This document shows positions 1-6,400 of a stretch of 7,987 nt of DNA, one piece after another. Source of the DNA: Candidatus Rifleibacteriota bacterium (GTDB lineage: Bacteria; Riflebacteria; Ozemobacteria; Ozemobacterales; Ozemobacteraceae); assembly GCA_017526725.1 (NCBI GenBank), contig JAFXRA010000143.1:1-7987 (forward strand), read 5' to 3'. Within the stretch, counting starts at the first letter, position 1, and every line of letters starts with the position of its first letter. Under the pieces are notes generated by a model. That model was given only the letters and a program-made list of their open reading frames with translations, searched no databases and was not told the origin of the DNA. The position numbers and the translations under genes are program-made.

Positions 1-637
1 GGTCTTGGCCGATAAGAGCATTGAATAATGCAGATTTCCCAACATTGGGTTTACCGACTATGGCTATGCGTTCAAGACCGTCTTCTTCTTTTTCTTCCTT
101 TGGCTGGTTCTTTGGATCAGCATTAACAGGAAGAATTTCAACCAGGTCGTCAAGCATGTCGGCAACGCCGTGACCATGAATAGCAGAAATCGGGTAGAGG
201 TTTTCTGCACCAAATTCAAAGAATTCTGAAAGCTGTATGTCCTCTGATTCCTGAGTGTTATCAAGCTTGTTTACGCAGACAAATAAAGGTCTGCCGGACC
301 AGCGTTTTCGCAAAAAGTTGTAAATCTGCTTGTCATCTGGAACAAGGCCTGCTTGACCATCGCAGACGAATATTATTGCGTTGGCTTCTTGAAGTGCGAA
401 ATTAACCTGATTCTTTATTGAAGTCATCAGTGACTTTGTGTTATCAGGTTCAAGACCGCCTGTATCAACAACGTTAAACTTGCGTCGGTTCCAGGTTGCT
501 TCTGCATAATTACGGTCGCGTGTAACACCAGGGGTAGGGTCTACTATCGCATGACGGTAGCCTACCAATCTATTCATCAAGGAAGATTTTCCTACGTTAG
601 GCCTTCCTACTATTGCTATTACTGGAAGTGAATCCAT
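1..637 (-). CDS. der: Ribosome-assembly GTPase Der (EngA), N-terminal part, cut by the window edge
   Basis: Der is a tandem two-domain GTPase that binds the large ribosomal subunit and is needed for 50S maturation. The visible 212 residues hold the whole first G domain: G1 GRPNVGKS at 11-18, G2 Thr in PGVTRDR (about 39), G3 DTGG at 58-61, G4 NKLD at 123-126 and G5 SAIHG at 151-155. A short Lys/Glu-rich linker (about 175-187) follows, then the G1 of the second domain, GKPNVGKS at 195-202. Two closely spaced G1 motifs of this form are diagnostic of Der. Family members are usually about 440-490 aa, so the rest of the second G domain and the KH-like C-terminus lie off the left edge. The ATG is supported by an AAGGAG SD 6 nt upstream. 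All motifs are intact and the frame is open to the edge. Confidence 0.97.
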   Translation of the reverse strand, partial: MDSLPVIAIVGRPNVGKSSLMNRLVGYRHAIVDPTPGVTRDRNYAEATWNRRKFNVVDTGGLEPDNTKSLMTSIKNQVNFALQEANAIIFVCDGQAGLVPDDKQIYNFLRKRWSGRPLFVCVNKLDNTQESEDIQLSEFFEFGAENLYPISAIHGHGVADMLDDLVEILPVNADPKNQPKEEKEEDGLERIAIVGKPNVGKSALFNALIGQD

Positions 638-643
638 CACTTA

Positions 644-649
644 CTCCTT
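644..649 (-). promoter_or_regulatory. Ribosome binding site of der
   Basis: The minus strand reads AAGGAG, 6 nt before the der ATG. This is a near-perfect Shine-Dalgarno sequence and fixes the start. Confidence 0.85.
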
Positions 650-711
650 AATGGTCGAAGCAGTTTTATAATCTTTTATTCGCTTATTCTGCCGACCTAA
701 AAAATCGAATT

Positions 712-740
712 ATTCTATCATCTAACGCTTTTCACGTCAA
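712..740 (-). promoter_or_regulatory. Sigma70-type promoter of der
   Basis: On the minus strand a -35 box TTGACG (735-740) is separated by exactly 17 bp from a -10 box TAGAAT (712-717). Each box is one mismatch from consensus and the spacing is optimal. Transcription would start near 705, giving a leader of about 68 nt before der. The site lies on the der side of the repeat-filled intergenic DNA, so der probably does not depend on read-through from the AsmA-like gene. Predicted from sequence only. Confidence 0.7.
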
Positions 741-825
741 GAATAGTTGTTTTTATTGTATAATCAATGATTTCTATGGTAATGAAAAGTCATGTTTTCT
801 ATTTAATGAGTGAGCAAAAGGCGTA

Positions 826-853
826 AAAGGACAAAAGACAAACGACTAAGGAC
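826..853. repeat. Degenerate heptamer tandem repeat, consensus about AAAGGAC
   Basis: Four consecutive 7-mers read AAAGGAC, AAAAGAC, AAACGAC and TAAGGAC, all keeping the final GAC or close to it. The unit length is constant while the sequence drifts, typical of an old heptad microsatellite. Non-coding. Confidence 0.65.
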
Positions 854-911
854 AAACATTGCCGGAGACAATAACTACAACAAAAACCAACTACCACCAA
901 AGGTTCCTCTA

Positions 912-958
912 GCTCGGTCACCCCTCCGGCACTACGTGCCACCTCCCCTCAAGTGGAG
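912..958. repeat. Hairpin-repeat fragment (single arm)
   Basis: The plus strand starts CGGTCACCCCTCC, followed by a small hairpin GGCAC-TAC-GTGCC (about 929-941) and then CCTCC ... GGAGG as a second hairpin. The C-rich/G-rich double-hairpin layout resembles one arm of the larger palindromic element at 3228-3392 and 7036-7198. In particular its GGCAC hairpin matches the TGGCAC-GAA-GTGCCA hairpin at 3256-3270. I read it as a partial or related copy. Confidence 0.5.
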
Positions 959-969
959 GCTTTAGGACA

Positions 970-1011
970 CCAATCACCAATCACCAATCACCAACCACCA
1001 ACCACCAATCA
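970..1011. repeat. Heptamer tandem repeat CCAATCA / CCAACCA, six copies
   Basis: Six perfect-register 7-mers: three CCAATCA, two CCAACCA, one CCAATCA. The only variable position is T versus C. The two variants are arranged in blocks, which suggests duplication of adjacent units. It is non-coding and too short and spacer-less for CRISPR. Confidence 0.9.
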
Positions 1012-1046
1012 CAACGCAAAAAGGCTTCGCTTTGCTCTGCGGCTCT

Positions 1047-1091
1047 CTTCCAACTCTTCCAACCCTTCTCACCCTTCTCACCCTTCCAACA
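1047..1091. repeat. 9-mer tandem repeat CTTCCAACY / CTTCTCACC, five copies
   Basis: Five consecutive 9-mers on the plus strand: CTTCCAACT, CTTCCAACC, CTTCTCACC twice, CTTCCAACA. A similar but decayed run (CCTTCCAACTCTTCACAC...) sits at about 7211-7230, in the same position relative to the box array of the other intergenic region. Confidence 0.8.
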
Positions 1092-1093
1092 AT

Positions 1094-1153
1094 CTCCCAC
1101 AGATTGCGAAAGCAATCGTCTCACAGTGAAACGTCCCACAGCGTAGCGTCCAC
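1094..1153 (-). repeat. Mosaic array of GTGGGACG boxes with three different separators
   Basis: Read on the minus strand directly after the AsmA-like stop codon, four 7-8-bp boxes (GTGGACG, GTGGGACG, GTGAGACG, GTGGGAG) alternate with separators CTACGCT, TTTCACT and the hairpin ATTGCTTTCGCAATCT. The hairpin (about 1102-1117) has a 6-bp stem and, on the plus strand, a GAAA tetraloop. The same box and two of the separators recur at 7240-7294 in a different order. Function unknown. There is no U-tract, so it is not a standard terminator. Confidence 0.7.
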
Positions 1154-1156
1154 TTA

Positions 1157-2320
1157 TTATCTTTTAAACAACTTCCTAAGGCCTCTCCCAAGGCTGTCAA
1201 TACCATTGTTCAATCTTCTATTGGTTTTGTGACCTTCTTTTTTTATCTGTTCGCTTGTTCCCTTGCTGATTTCGCGAATAAAAATAGAAGCAAGACGAGC
1301 TTTATCTCCATCAGAAATATTATAACTCATGTGTTTGCGGTCTTCTCCGCTGACTTTTATTGTAAAATCTGAATAGTCTTTGTATTTTATTTTTAATGTT
1401 CCGTTTAATGCTGATTTCGGCCCTATAATGCCGGAAAACTTTATCAGGCTCCAGGGCGTTCTTAATTCAGCGTTATCTGTTTCATAAGCATTCCCAATAA
1501 GCTTGAAATCGCCATTTAAAGTAAATGTGCTGCTTGCTACAGATTCAGCAAGATCTTTTAAGGTGTTGTGAAGACCGATTTTCCGTAATGCCGAATTAAT
1601 TCTTATTATCAGTTCAGGTTTGTAGTAAGTGCCGTTTGCTATCGAAAGACTGGCGGTGCCGTAAATAGGCGATTTCTTCCCTGCTTCACTTTGTAATTCT
1701 AGTTTACCGTAAATATCGCCAGTATATTGCCCTCTATTCTTGGTTCCTTCTAAAATATCCTGCAGTCTGACATATATAAGGTCGGCTTTAATTTCATAAG
1801 GCGAAGGCCTTTTGGCCGTATTAATATGCCCTGAAAGATAGATTTTCCCGCCAAATACATTCCAGGTGGAAGACGCTATTTCAATGTCTTTTGCTTGCTG
1901 CTTCCCGTAAAGCTGAATCTTTTTCGCATCCATCAAAAACTTAGGGTTCTGTAGGAACATCGAAGCATTATTAAACTGAAAACTGTGGATTCCATTTTTT
2001 ATATTTAAATAATCCGGATAAGTAACTAATTCTTCAATAGAAATCGTGAGGGTTGAAACATCGCTTATCTTTTTGTAAATAACATTGTTTGCAGTTATTA
2101 TAGGAAGTGTGTTTTTGAAGCTTCCTATTTCAAAGCTATATTTTTTCGGTCGGGAAAGCTTTTTCGATGCATATACTGCTAAATCGTTTGTATAGTTGAG
2201 TTTGTAGTAGCCCCAGCCGATTAAGGCTAAAAGGCCGAAAAAGAGCAGAAAACATATTGTTAAAAATAAAAAAAAGATTTTCCCTAAACAGGATACTTTG
2301 TTGTTCTGCGAATCACTCAA
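1157..2320 (-). CDS. AsmA-like membrane-anchored protein
   Basis: A 387-aa protein with a short polar N-terminus, one hydrophobic helix (about 15-37) and a long soluble beta-rich region, giving a single-anchor topology with the bulk probably in the periplasm. Residues about 150-325 have the look of AsmA/DUF3971-type domains: 'GGKIYLSGHIN', then 'YEIKADLIYVRLQDIL', a 'YTGDIYGKLELQ' strand pair, 'GTASLSIANGTYYKPEL' and 'FSGIIGPKSALNG'. Proteins of this superfamily are linked to lipid transport or outer-membrane homeostasis in diderms, but this one's role is not shown. The tail (about 355-387) is strongly basic. The start codon is TTG: an in-frame TAG lies a few codons upstream, no in-frame ATG occurs before residue 121, and AGGAG precedes it by 10 nt. 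It follows the 248-aa membrane-protein gene by 79 nt on the same strand. Family assignment rests on pattern, not on a search. Confidence 0.75.
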   Translation of the reverse strand: MSDSQNNKVSCLGKIFFLFLTICFLLFFGLLALIGWGYYKLNYTNDLAVYASKKLSRPKKYSFEIGSFKNTLPIITANNVIYKKISDVSTLTISIEELVTYPDYLNIKNGIHSFQFNNASMFLQNPKFLMDAKKIQLYGKQQAKDIEIASSTWNVFGGKIYLSGHINTAKRPSPYEIKADLIYVRLQDILEGTKNRGQYTGDIYGKLELQSEAGKKSPIYGTASLSIANGTYYKPELIIRINSALRKIGLHNTLKDLAESVASSTFTLNGDFKLIGNAYETDNAELRTPWSLIKFSGIIGPKSALNGTLKIKYKDYSDFTIKVSGEDRKHMSYNISDGDKARLASIFIREISKGTSEQIKKEGHKTNRRLNNGIDSLGRGLRKLFKR

Positions 2321-2330
2321 TGTCTTTAGG

Positions 2331-2335
2331 CTCCT
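2331..2335 (-). promoter_or_regulatory. SD of the AsmA-like gene, deciding a TTG start
   Basis: The minus strand reads AGGAG, 10 nt before TTG. With the in-frame stop just upstream it leaves TTG as the only sensible start. The SD sits inside a short inverted repeat (2324-2339, CTTTAGG / CCTAAAG). Confidence 0.6.
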
Positions 2336-2341
2336 AAAGGC

Positions 2342-2370
2342 ATTCTAGCAATTATTTTACTTTTCTGCAA
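2342..2370 (-). promoter_or_regulatory. Promoter directly upstream of the AsmA-like gene
   Basis: On the minus strand -35 TTGCAG (2365-2370) and -10 TAGAAT (2342-2347) are 17 bp apart, and the -10 is preceded by TGC, an extended -10 (TGn). Initiation would fall near 2335, right at the first base of the SD, leaving a leader of only about 15 nt. It would let this gene be transcribed independently of the 248-aa gene upstream. Prediction only. Confidence 0.6.
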
Positions 2371-2399
2371 CAATCTAAGTTTTCAATCATTCTATTAAA

Positions 2400-3146
2400 T
2401 TAATCTGAGTAATTCATATAGAGAATAAGAAGAATAACAGCTAATATTGAAACAGCTATACTAATTCCTATTGTTTTTGCGAAATCAACAACCTCTGAAC
2501 CATGTTGTAAGAGTGTTTCCTGGAATTGAAAACCAGTTCCAATGTTAATAACTTTAAGCTGTTTACTATAATCACAATTTTTCTGGGGAATATTAAGAAG
2601 CTCTGATATAGCATCTGATAAATAGCAATTATTATCATAATTTTTGCTATTATCAGAAAAACTTTTTAAATATAAAATAGTTCCGTCTTTTTTTAATAAA
2701 GCTATAGCTGATTGTATAACATAACCTTTTTCTCGGTCTTCAGCTTTATCACCTTTCATAGGATGTCTAAATTTGTTATTGACTCCGACAGCTACTATAT
2801 CTTTAAGTTTGCAAATGATTTTTTGGGAAATACTGTTGTCATTTATACGTCTGTCATAATATAAATTGCCATTGTTATAATCAATAACTATATAGTTTTT
2901 TATTATAAATTCAGAAAAAACAACAAATCCAAAAGCAAGCAAACCGAGGATAATAAGAATATACAAACTTGTTATTATCCCAAACGCGAATAAAAAACCA
3001 CCAATGATTAAGACAACTGCTGATAAAGTTGTTATGTCTCTTCTGAGAACAAGCCTGCCTCTTTCGTTGATAAAGTCAAATTCCGTATTTAGTGTTATAT
3101 TGGTTAATATTTGATTTGCTTTCTTTATTCTTTCTTCGTCAACCAT
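2400..3146 (-). CDS. Membrane protein of unknown function, possible PH-like cytoplasmic domain
   Basis: A 248-aa protein I do not recognise. It has a charged N-terminus (1-40), two adjacent hydrophobic helices (about 41-59 and 61-80), a soluble middle part (about 84-200) and a C-terminal helix (about 225-244) followed by a few polar residues. The middle begins 'IVIDYNNGNLYYDRR' and later reads 'SAIALLKKDGTILYLKSF', then a helix up to 'ISELLNIP'. A helical hairpin followed by beta-strands and a terminal helix resembles small bacterial PH-like membrane proteins, but this is an impression of fold order only. The ATG has a GAAAGG SD 9 nt upstream. No terminator is visible before the AsmA-like gene, so the two may share a transcript. 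Coding is supported by the clean membrane pattern and the SD. Confidence 0.75.
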   Translation of the reverse strand: MVDEERIKKANQILTNITLNTEFDFINERGRLVLRRDITTLSAVVLIIGGFLFAFGIITSLYILIILGLLAFGFVVFSEFIIKNYIVIDYNNGNLYYDRRINDNSISQKIICKLKDIVAVGVNNKFRHPMKGDKAEDREKGYVIQSAIALLKKDGTILYLKSFSDNSKNYDNNCYLSDAISELLNIPQKNCDYSKQLKVINIGTGFQFQETLLQHGSEVVDFAKTIGISIAVSILAVILLILYMNYSD

Positions 3147-3428
3147 ATTCTATTACCTTTCAGTTTCAGTTTCCAATAATCAACTTTTTTACTGCTGCTG
3201 TCTTTAAAGAGCATCGTGAAATAAGAAGATCTGCCCCCGGTATTGCCGGGGGAAGTGGCACGAAGTGCCAAAAGGGGGAGCAATGCTAATGAATTGCGTG
3301 GTTCTTAGAAAATACGCAAAGTTTCACTTTGCTCCCCCCTCAGTCAGCAAGCTGACAGCTCCCCCAATAGGCAAAGCCTTTGGGGGAGCATCTTCTAGAG
3401 AGAAGCCCTAATCCCTAGCAAAAAGGCT
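3147..3428. other. Intergenic region, mostly the palindromic element
   Basis: This region lies between the large lipoprotein gene and the 248-aa gene. Almost all of it is the palindromic element at 3228-3392. The strip next to the 248-aa start (3147-3222) carries its SD and a CTGAAA direct repeat but no convincing promoter. The strip at 3393-3428 holds the copy of GCAAAAAGGCTT that overlaps the lipoprotein stop codon. I see no gene. Confidence 0.75.
3228..3392. repeat. Palindromic MITE/REP-like element, copy 1
   Basis: A 165-bp imperfect inverted repeat. The outer ends read AGAAGATCTGCCCCC (3224-3238) and, inverted, AGAAGATGCTCCCCC (3396-3382). The left arm has two hairpins: CCCCCGG-TATTG-CCGGGGG (3234-3252) and TGGCAC-GAA-GTGCCA (3256-3270). 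The right arm has GTCAGC-AA-GCTGAC (3343-3356) and a 10-bp stem GCTCCCCCAA / TTGGGGGAGC (3358-3389) with an inner AGGC-AAA-GCCT. The middle contains ATTGCGT ... ACGCAAAG and the inner inverted pair GGGGGAGCAA / TTTGCTCCCCC. It aligns end to end with the 163-bp copy at 7036-7198. There is no open frame for a transposase and no obvious target duplication. Its right arm lies downstream of the large lipoprotein gene and could act as a factor-independent hairpin or transcript-end stabiliser, but there is no U-tract. Confidence 0.75.
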
Positions 3429-3429
3429 T
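3418..3429. repeat. 12-bp motif GCAAAAAGGCTT overlapping a stop codon
   Basis: The identical 12-mer occurs at 1016-1027, 3418-3429 and 7342-7353, always in intergenic DNA at or near the 3' side of a minus-strand gene. Here, read on the minus strand, it is AAGCCTTTTTGC and its first base is part of the TAA of the large lipoprotein gene. At 7342 it is part of a full hairpin. Confidence 0.55.
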
Positions 3430-6400
3430 TACCTGTTCGGCAGTCCGATCAACTTCGGGAATGAACCGTCTGATAAGTTGAACCAGTAGGCTGTGTTCCA
3501 GTTAAGAATGCTTGGGTCATAGCCAGTGCCAAAGTAATTGGTACCGTCCGTGTCGTAGCTATACGAACTGGAATCATAACTATACCAAAGAGGAGTTCCT
3601 GCGGAATTTGGATTGTAACTTATCGCATTGCCGTTATATGTGTAAGAGTCACCTACAGTTATTTTAACTGTTGAGAAGCTGTTATTAATTGTCGAACTAT
3701 TACCAAGGTTGCCTATTAAAGTTCCAACTTGTGTGGCATTTTCAATATTAAGATTTAATGTTCCTGAAGCATAGCAGTTAGAAACATTTATCTCGTAAGT
3801 ATTTCCAAAAAGTCCTCCATAATTAGAATAACTATTAAATTCTTCCTTAGTTATTGTTATTCTACAATCGGAATAAGAATTTGTTATTGTTGAGTTATTA
3901 AAGGTAGCAGCAATACCGCCAACGAAGTTATTGCAGGATTCAATATCAATATGGGTATAGCAATTGTTTATTGTGCTATTATCATAGGCATAACTAATTA
4001 GACCACCTATTTGAAAATCTCCTTTTATGATTCCATCTGGAGAATCAACACAGCAGTTGGTTATTTCGCAATTTTGTATATAACCGACTAATCCTCCACG
4101 CCAACCTCTAGGTATTTCTGAATTTCTATAAAAATCAAGCTTTCCCGTTACCTGACAGTTTCTAATAGTAGAATAATGTGCTCCACCTATAAGCCCACCT
4201 GATTGATAACCAGCATAAGCTTCACTAATAGAAGTAAAAATGTTATTCCCTTCCATTTTTATGTTTTCAATAATACCATTCTTTATATAACCGCAAAGCA
4301 TTCCAATATAATCTTGGCCACCGTCAATATGGTTATCTCTAAGAGTGAGATTTGAAACAGAACCATTATTTATATAGCCAAACAAACCACAGTAGTTTCT
4401 TGTACCAGAAAAATTTAAATTTGAAATTGTTTTGTTGTTTCCATTATAATTGCCGTTAAAGCTATCACCTGAATAACCATCATTTCCTATAGGAATCCAG
4501 TTCCCATTAAGAACAATGTCATCCATCTGCTTGAAGAAGAAATTGCCGCTTAAATAGTTGATAGGAGCAGTATCGTTAAGTTGTTTCAGATGATCTTGAT
4601 GGTATACAAGGAATGGGTCATCGATAGTTCCGCTACCTGGCAGATTATCTGATGGTTTCGTTCTGAATGCAAATTCTGTAGAATTTATAATACCCTTGTC
4701 TTCATCTGTATATTCTTTTATTGATAAAATGCAATCAAGAGCTTCTCCCAAGTCACTAGCTAAGTTTATTGTGGCATTCTGCATATCAGCGTCAAAATCA
4801 AGAGTGCTGCCTTCCGGCAGTTCAACACCGTTAATATAGATTTTGCTTAAAGCTAAGGATGGGCTGGCTATGGGTTTCCCAAAATCTATATAAAACTTAG
4901 GTTTCAAAGCTGTTCTGCCGTTCATGTTAGGCATTATGCTATCTTCAGCAAGACTAACAATAGGTCTTGTACTGATTTTTTCTGTTTTGAAACTAAGAGA
5001 CTTGCCTTTAGTAATACCGTTAACTTCATTAAATGTAATGGTGTAAAGAGTATCGTAATTGAGTTTCCCTTTAACCTTAAGGCTGAGAATCTTGTTTGCA
5101 TAGGAACATTGGTCTATTTCTGCGTTGTTATCAATAGAAATGTTGGCAATATCTTCGTTCTCAAAATAAATATCCTTAGAAAATTCTACTTCTATTGGGG
5201 CATTTACTGAAAAATCTTCTGAAGCAGATTTAAGAGTTGTTTCTGAGTTGTCTTCTGTTTTCAACACCAAAGTATTATTTTCAATGCCTTCCAGATTAGA
5301 TACTGTTATTAGATAAGTATTTGCAAATCTGAGTTTCTTTCTTAATGAGAGTGTCAAAACTTTGTTTGCATAAGTGTAATCACTGATTTCTACCGAATTA
5401 TCAATGGCTATTTTGGTTCGATCAGCCATAGTCCAGGGTATTTCCTTTGAGAATTCAAGCTCAATTTTTGAATTAGAGACTTGAAAATCTGTAGAGGCCA
5501 ATTTAAGATTAACCGTTCCTAGACTTTCTGTTTTAAATACTAGAGTAGCATTTTCCACGCCGGTCATATCTGTGACTTTGATTACGTAAGTAGTGTTGTA
5601 TGCGAGCCTGTCTCTGAATGTAAGACTCAATACCTTATTTGAATATGAATAATCATTAATTATTGCATTGTTGTCTAATGTGATTTTTGCTTTTTCAGCA
5701 TCGCTCCAGGTTATATCCTTAGAAAACTCCAATTCAACTTTAGAGCTTTCTACCGGGAAGTCTTCTGCTGACGATTTCAGGCTGACAACAGCTTTAATCT
5801 CAGTATCTGTATTTGTGTCGGTATTTGTGTTTGTGTCTGTATTACTACCTGTTTCTGTATCATTATCAGTTTCGGTTTTGGTTTCATTATCAGTGTTTGT
5901 ATCTGTATTTTGGTCTGAACCAGTTCTGGCAAAACCAAGAAAAGTTGAATAGGCGAATGATAGACTACTTGCATTATTGTTGCTGATTTCAACGATGAAA
6001 TTATTGGGAAAAGCTGAAACAGCTGTATTTTTGAGGTTTATATCGAAAGAAATTGCAGGAGCAAAGCCAGCAGAATACTTTGAATTAAGCGGAACGAACT
6101 GGAAATAATGAGCATAGCTGTTTCCTGAAGCTCCGTTTTGATTTACCCCACTGCCCGAGATATGGCTAACATTTGTTCCGTCAACTTTCAAAGCTGAATC
6201 ACGGCTATCTGATGTAAGATAAGAGATTTTGATTTTAAAACTGTCAGCACTGAGACCGCTTAAGTTCTCACCAGAGAGAAGCAGATTAACTTTTAAATCT
6301 TCTGTATATACAGAGTTTTCTGCTGGTATAATTGATGGGGTCAGAGTTGCAATAACACCTAAGACTTTAGGGGTGCTCTGTAGAATGTTTCTTATATCTG

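Larger units (their letters stand above)
638..1156. other. Repeat-rich intergenic region, no gene
   Basis: This 519-bp region lies between the 3' end of the AsmA-like gene and der. I find no convincing coding sequence. The part next to der (638-780) is AT-rich and carries its promoter and SD. The rest is built of distinct repeat blocks: heptamers at 826-853, a hairpin-repeat fragment at 912-958, heptamers at 970-1011, 9-mers at 1047-1091 and a box array at 1094-1153. No poly-U intrinsic terminator follows the AsmA-like gene. A 66-codon open frame crossing 1032-1232 on the plus strand is made of Leu/Pro/Thr repeats from the tandem DNA and overlaps a better gene. Confidence 0.8.

Noticed and set aside
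970..1091. CRISPR-like array
   Set aside because: Units of 7 and 9 bp are directly adjacent with no unique spacers.
1032..1232. Plus-strand 66-codon frame of Leu/Pro/Thr repeats
   Set aside because: It arises from the 9-mer tandem DNA and overlaps the 3' end of the AsmA-like gene.
2324..2339. RBS-sequestering hairpin acting on the main AsmA-like transcript
   Set aside because: If the predicted promoter is right, its transcript begins inside the 5' arm, so the hairpin forms only in read-through RNA; the loop is also very tight.
3147..3175. Promoter TTGGAA-18-TAGAAT before the 248-aa gene
   Set aside because: The -10 would touch the start codon, placing the transcript start inside the gene and losing the SD.
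3092..3289. Plus-strand 65-codon frame
   Set aside because: It spans the start of the 248-aa gene on the other strand and the first hairpins of the element; the protein has no recognisable features.
5668..5952. Plus-strand 94-codon frame rich in Val/Ser/Phe
   Set aside because: It is the mirror of the Thr-Asp/Asn linker codons of the lipoprotein gene and has no SD.
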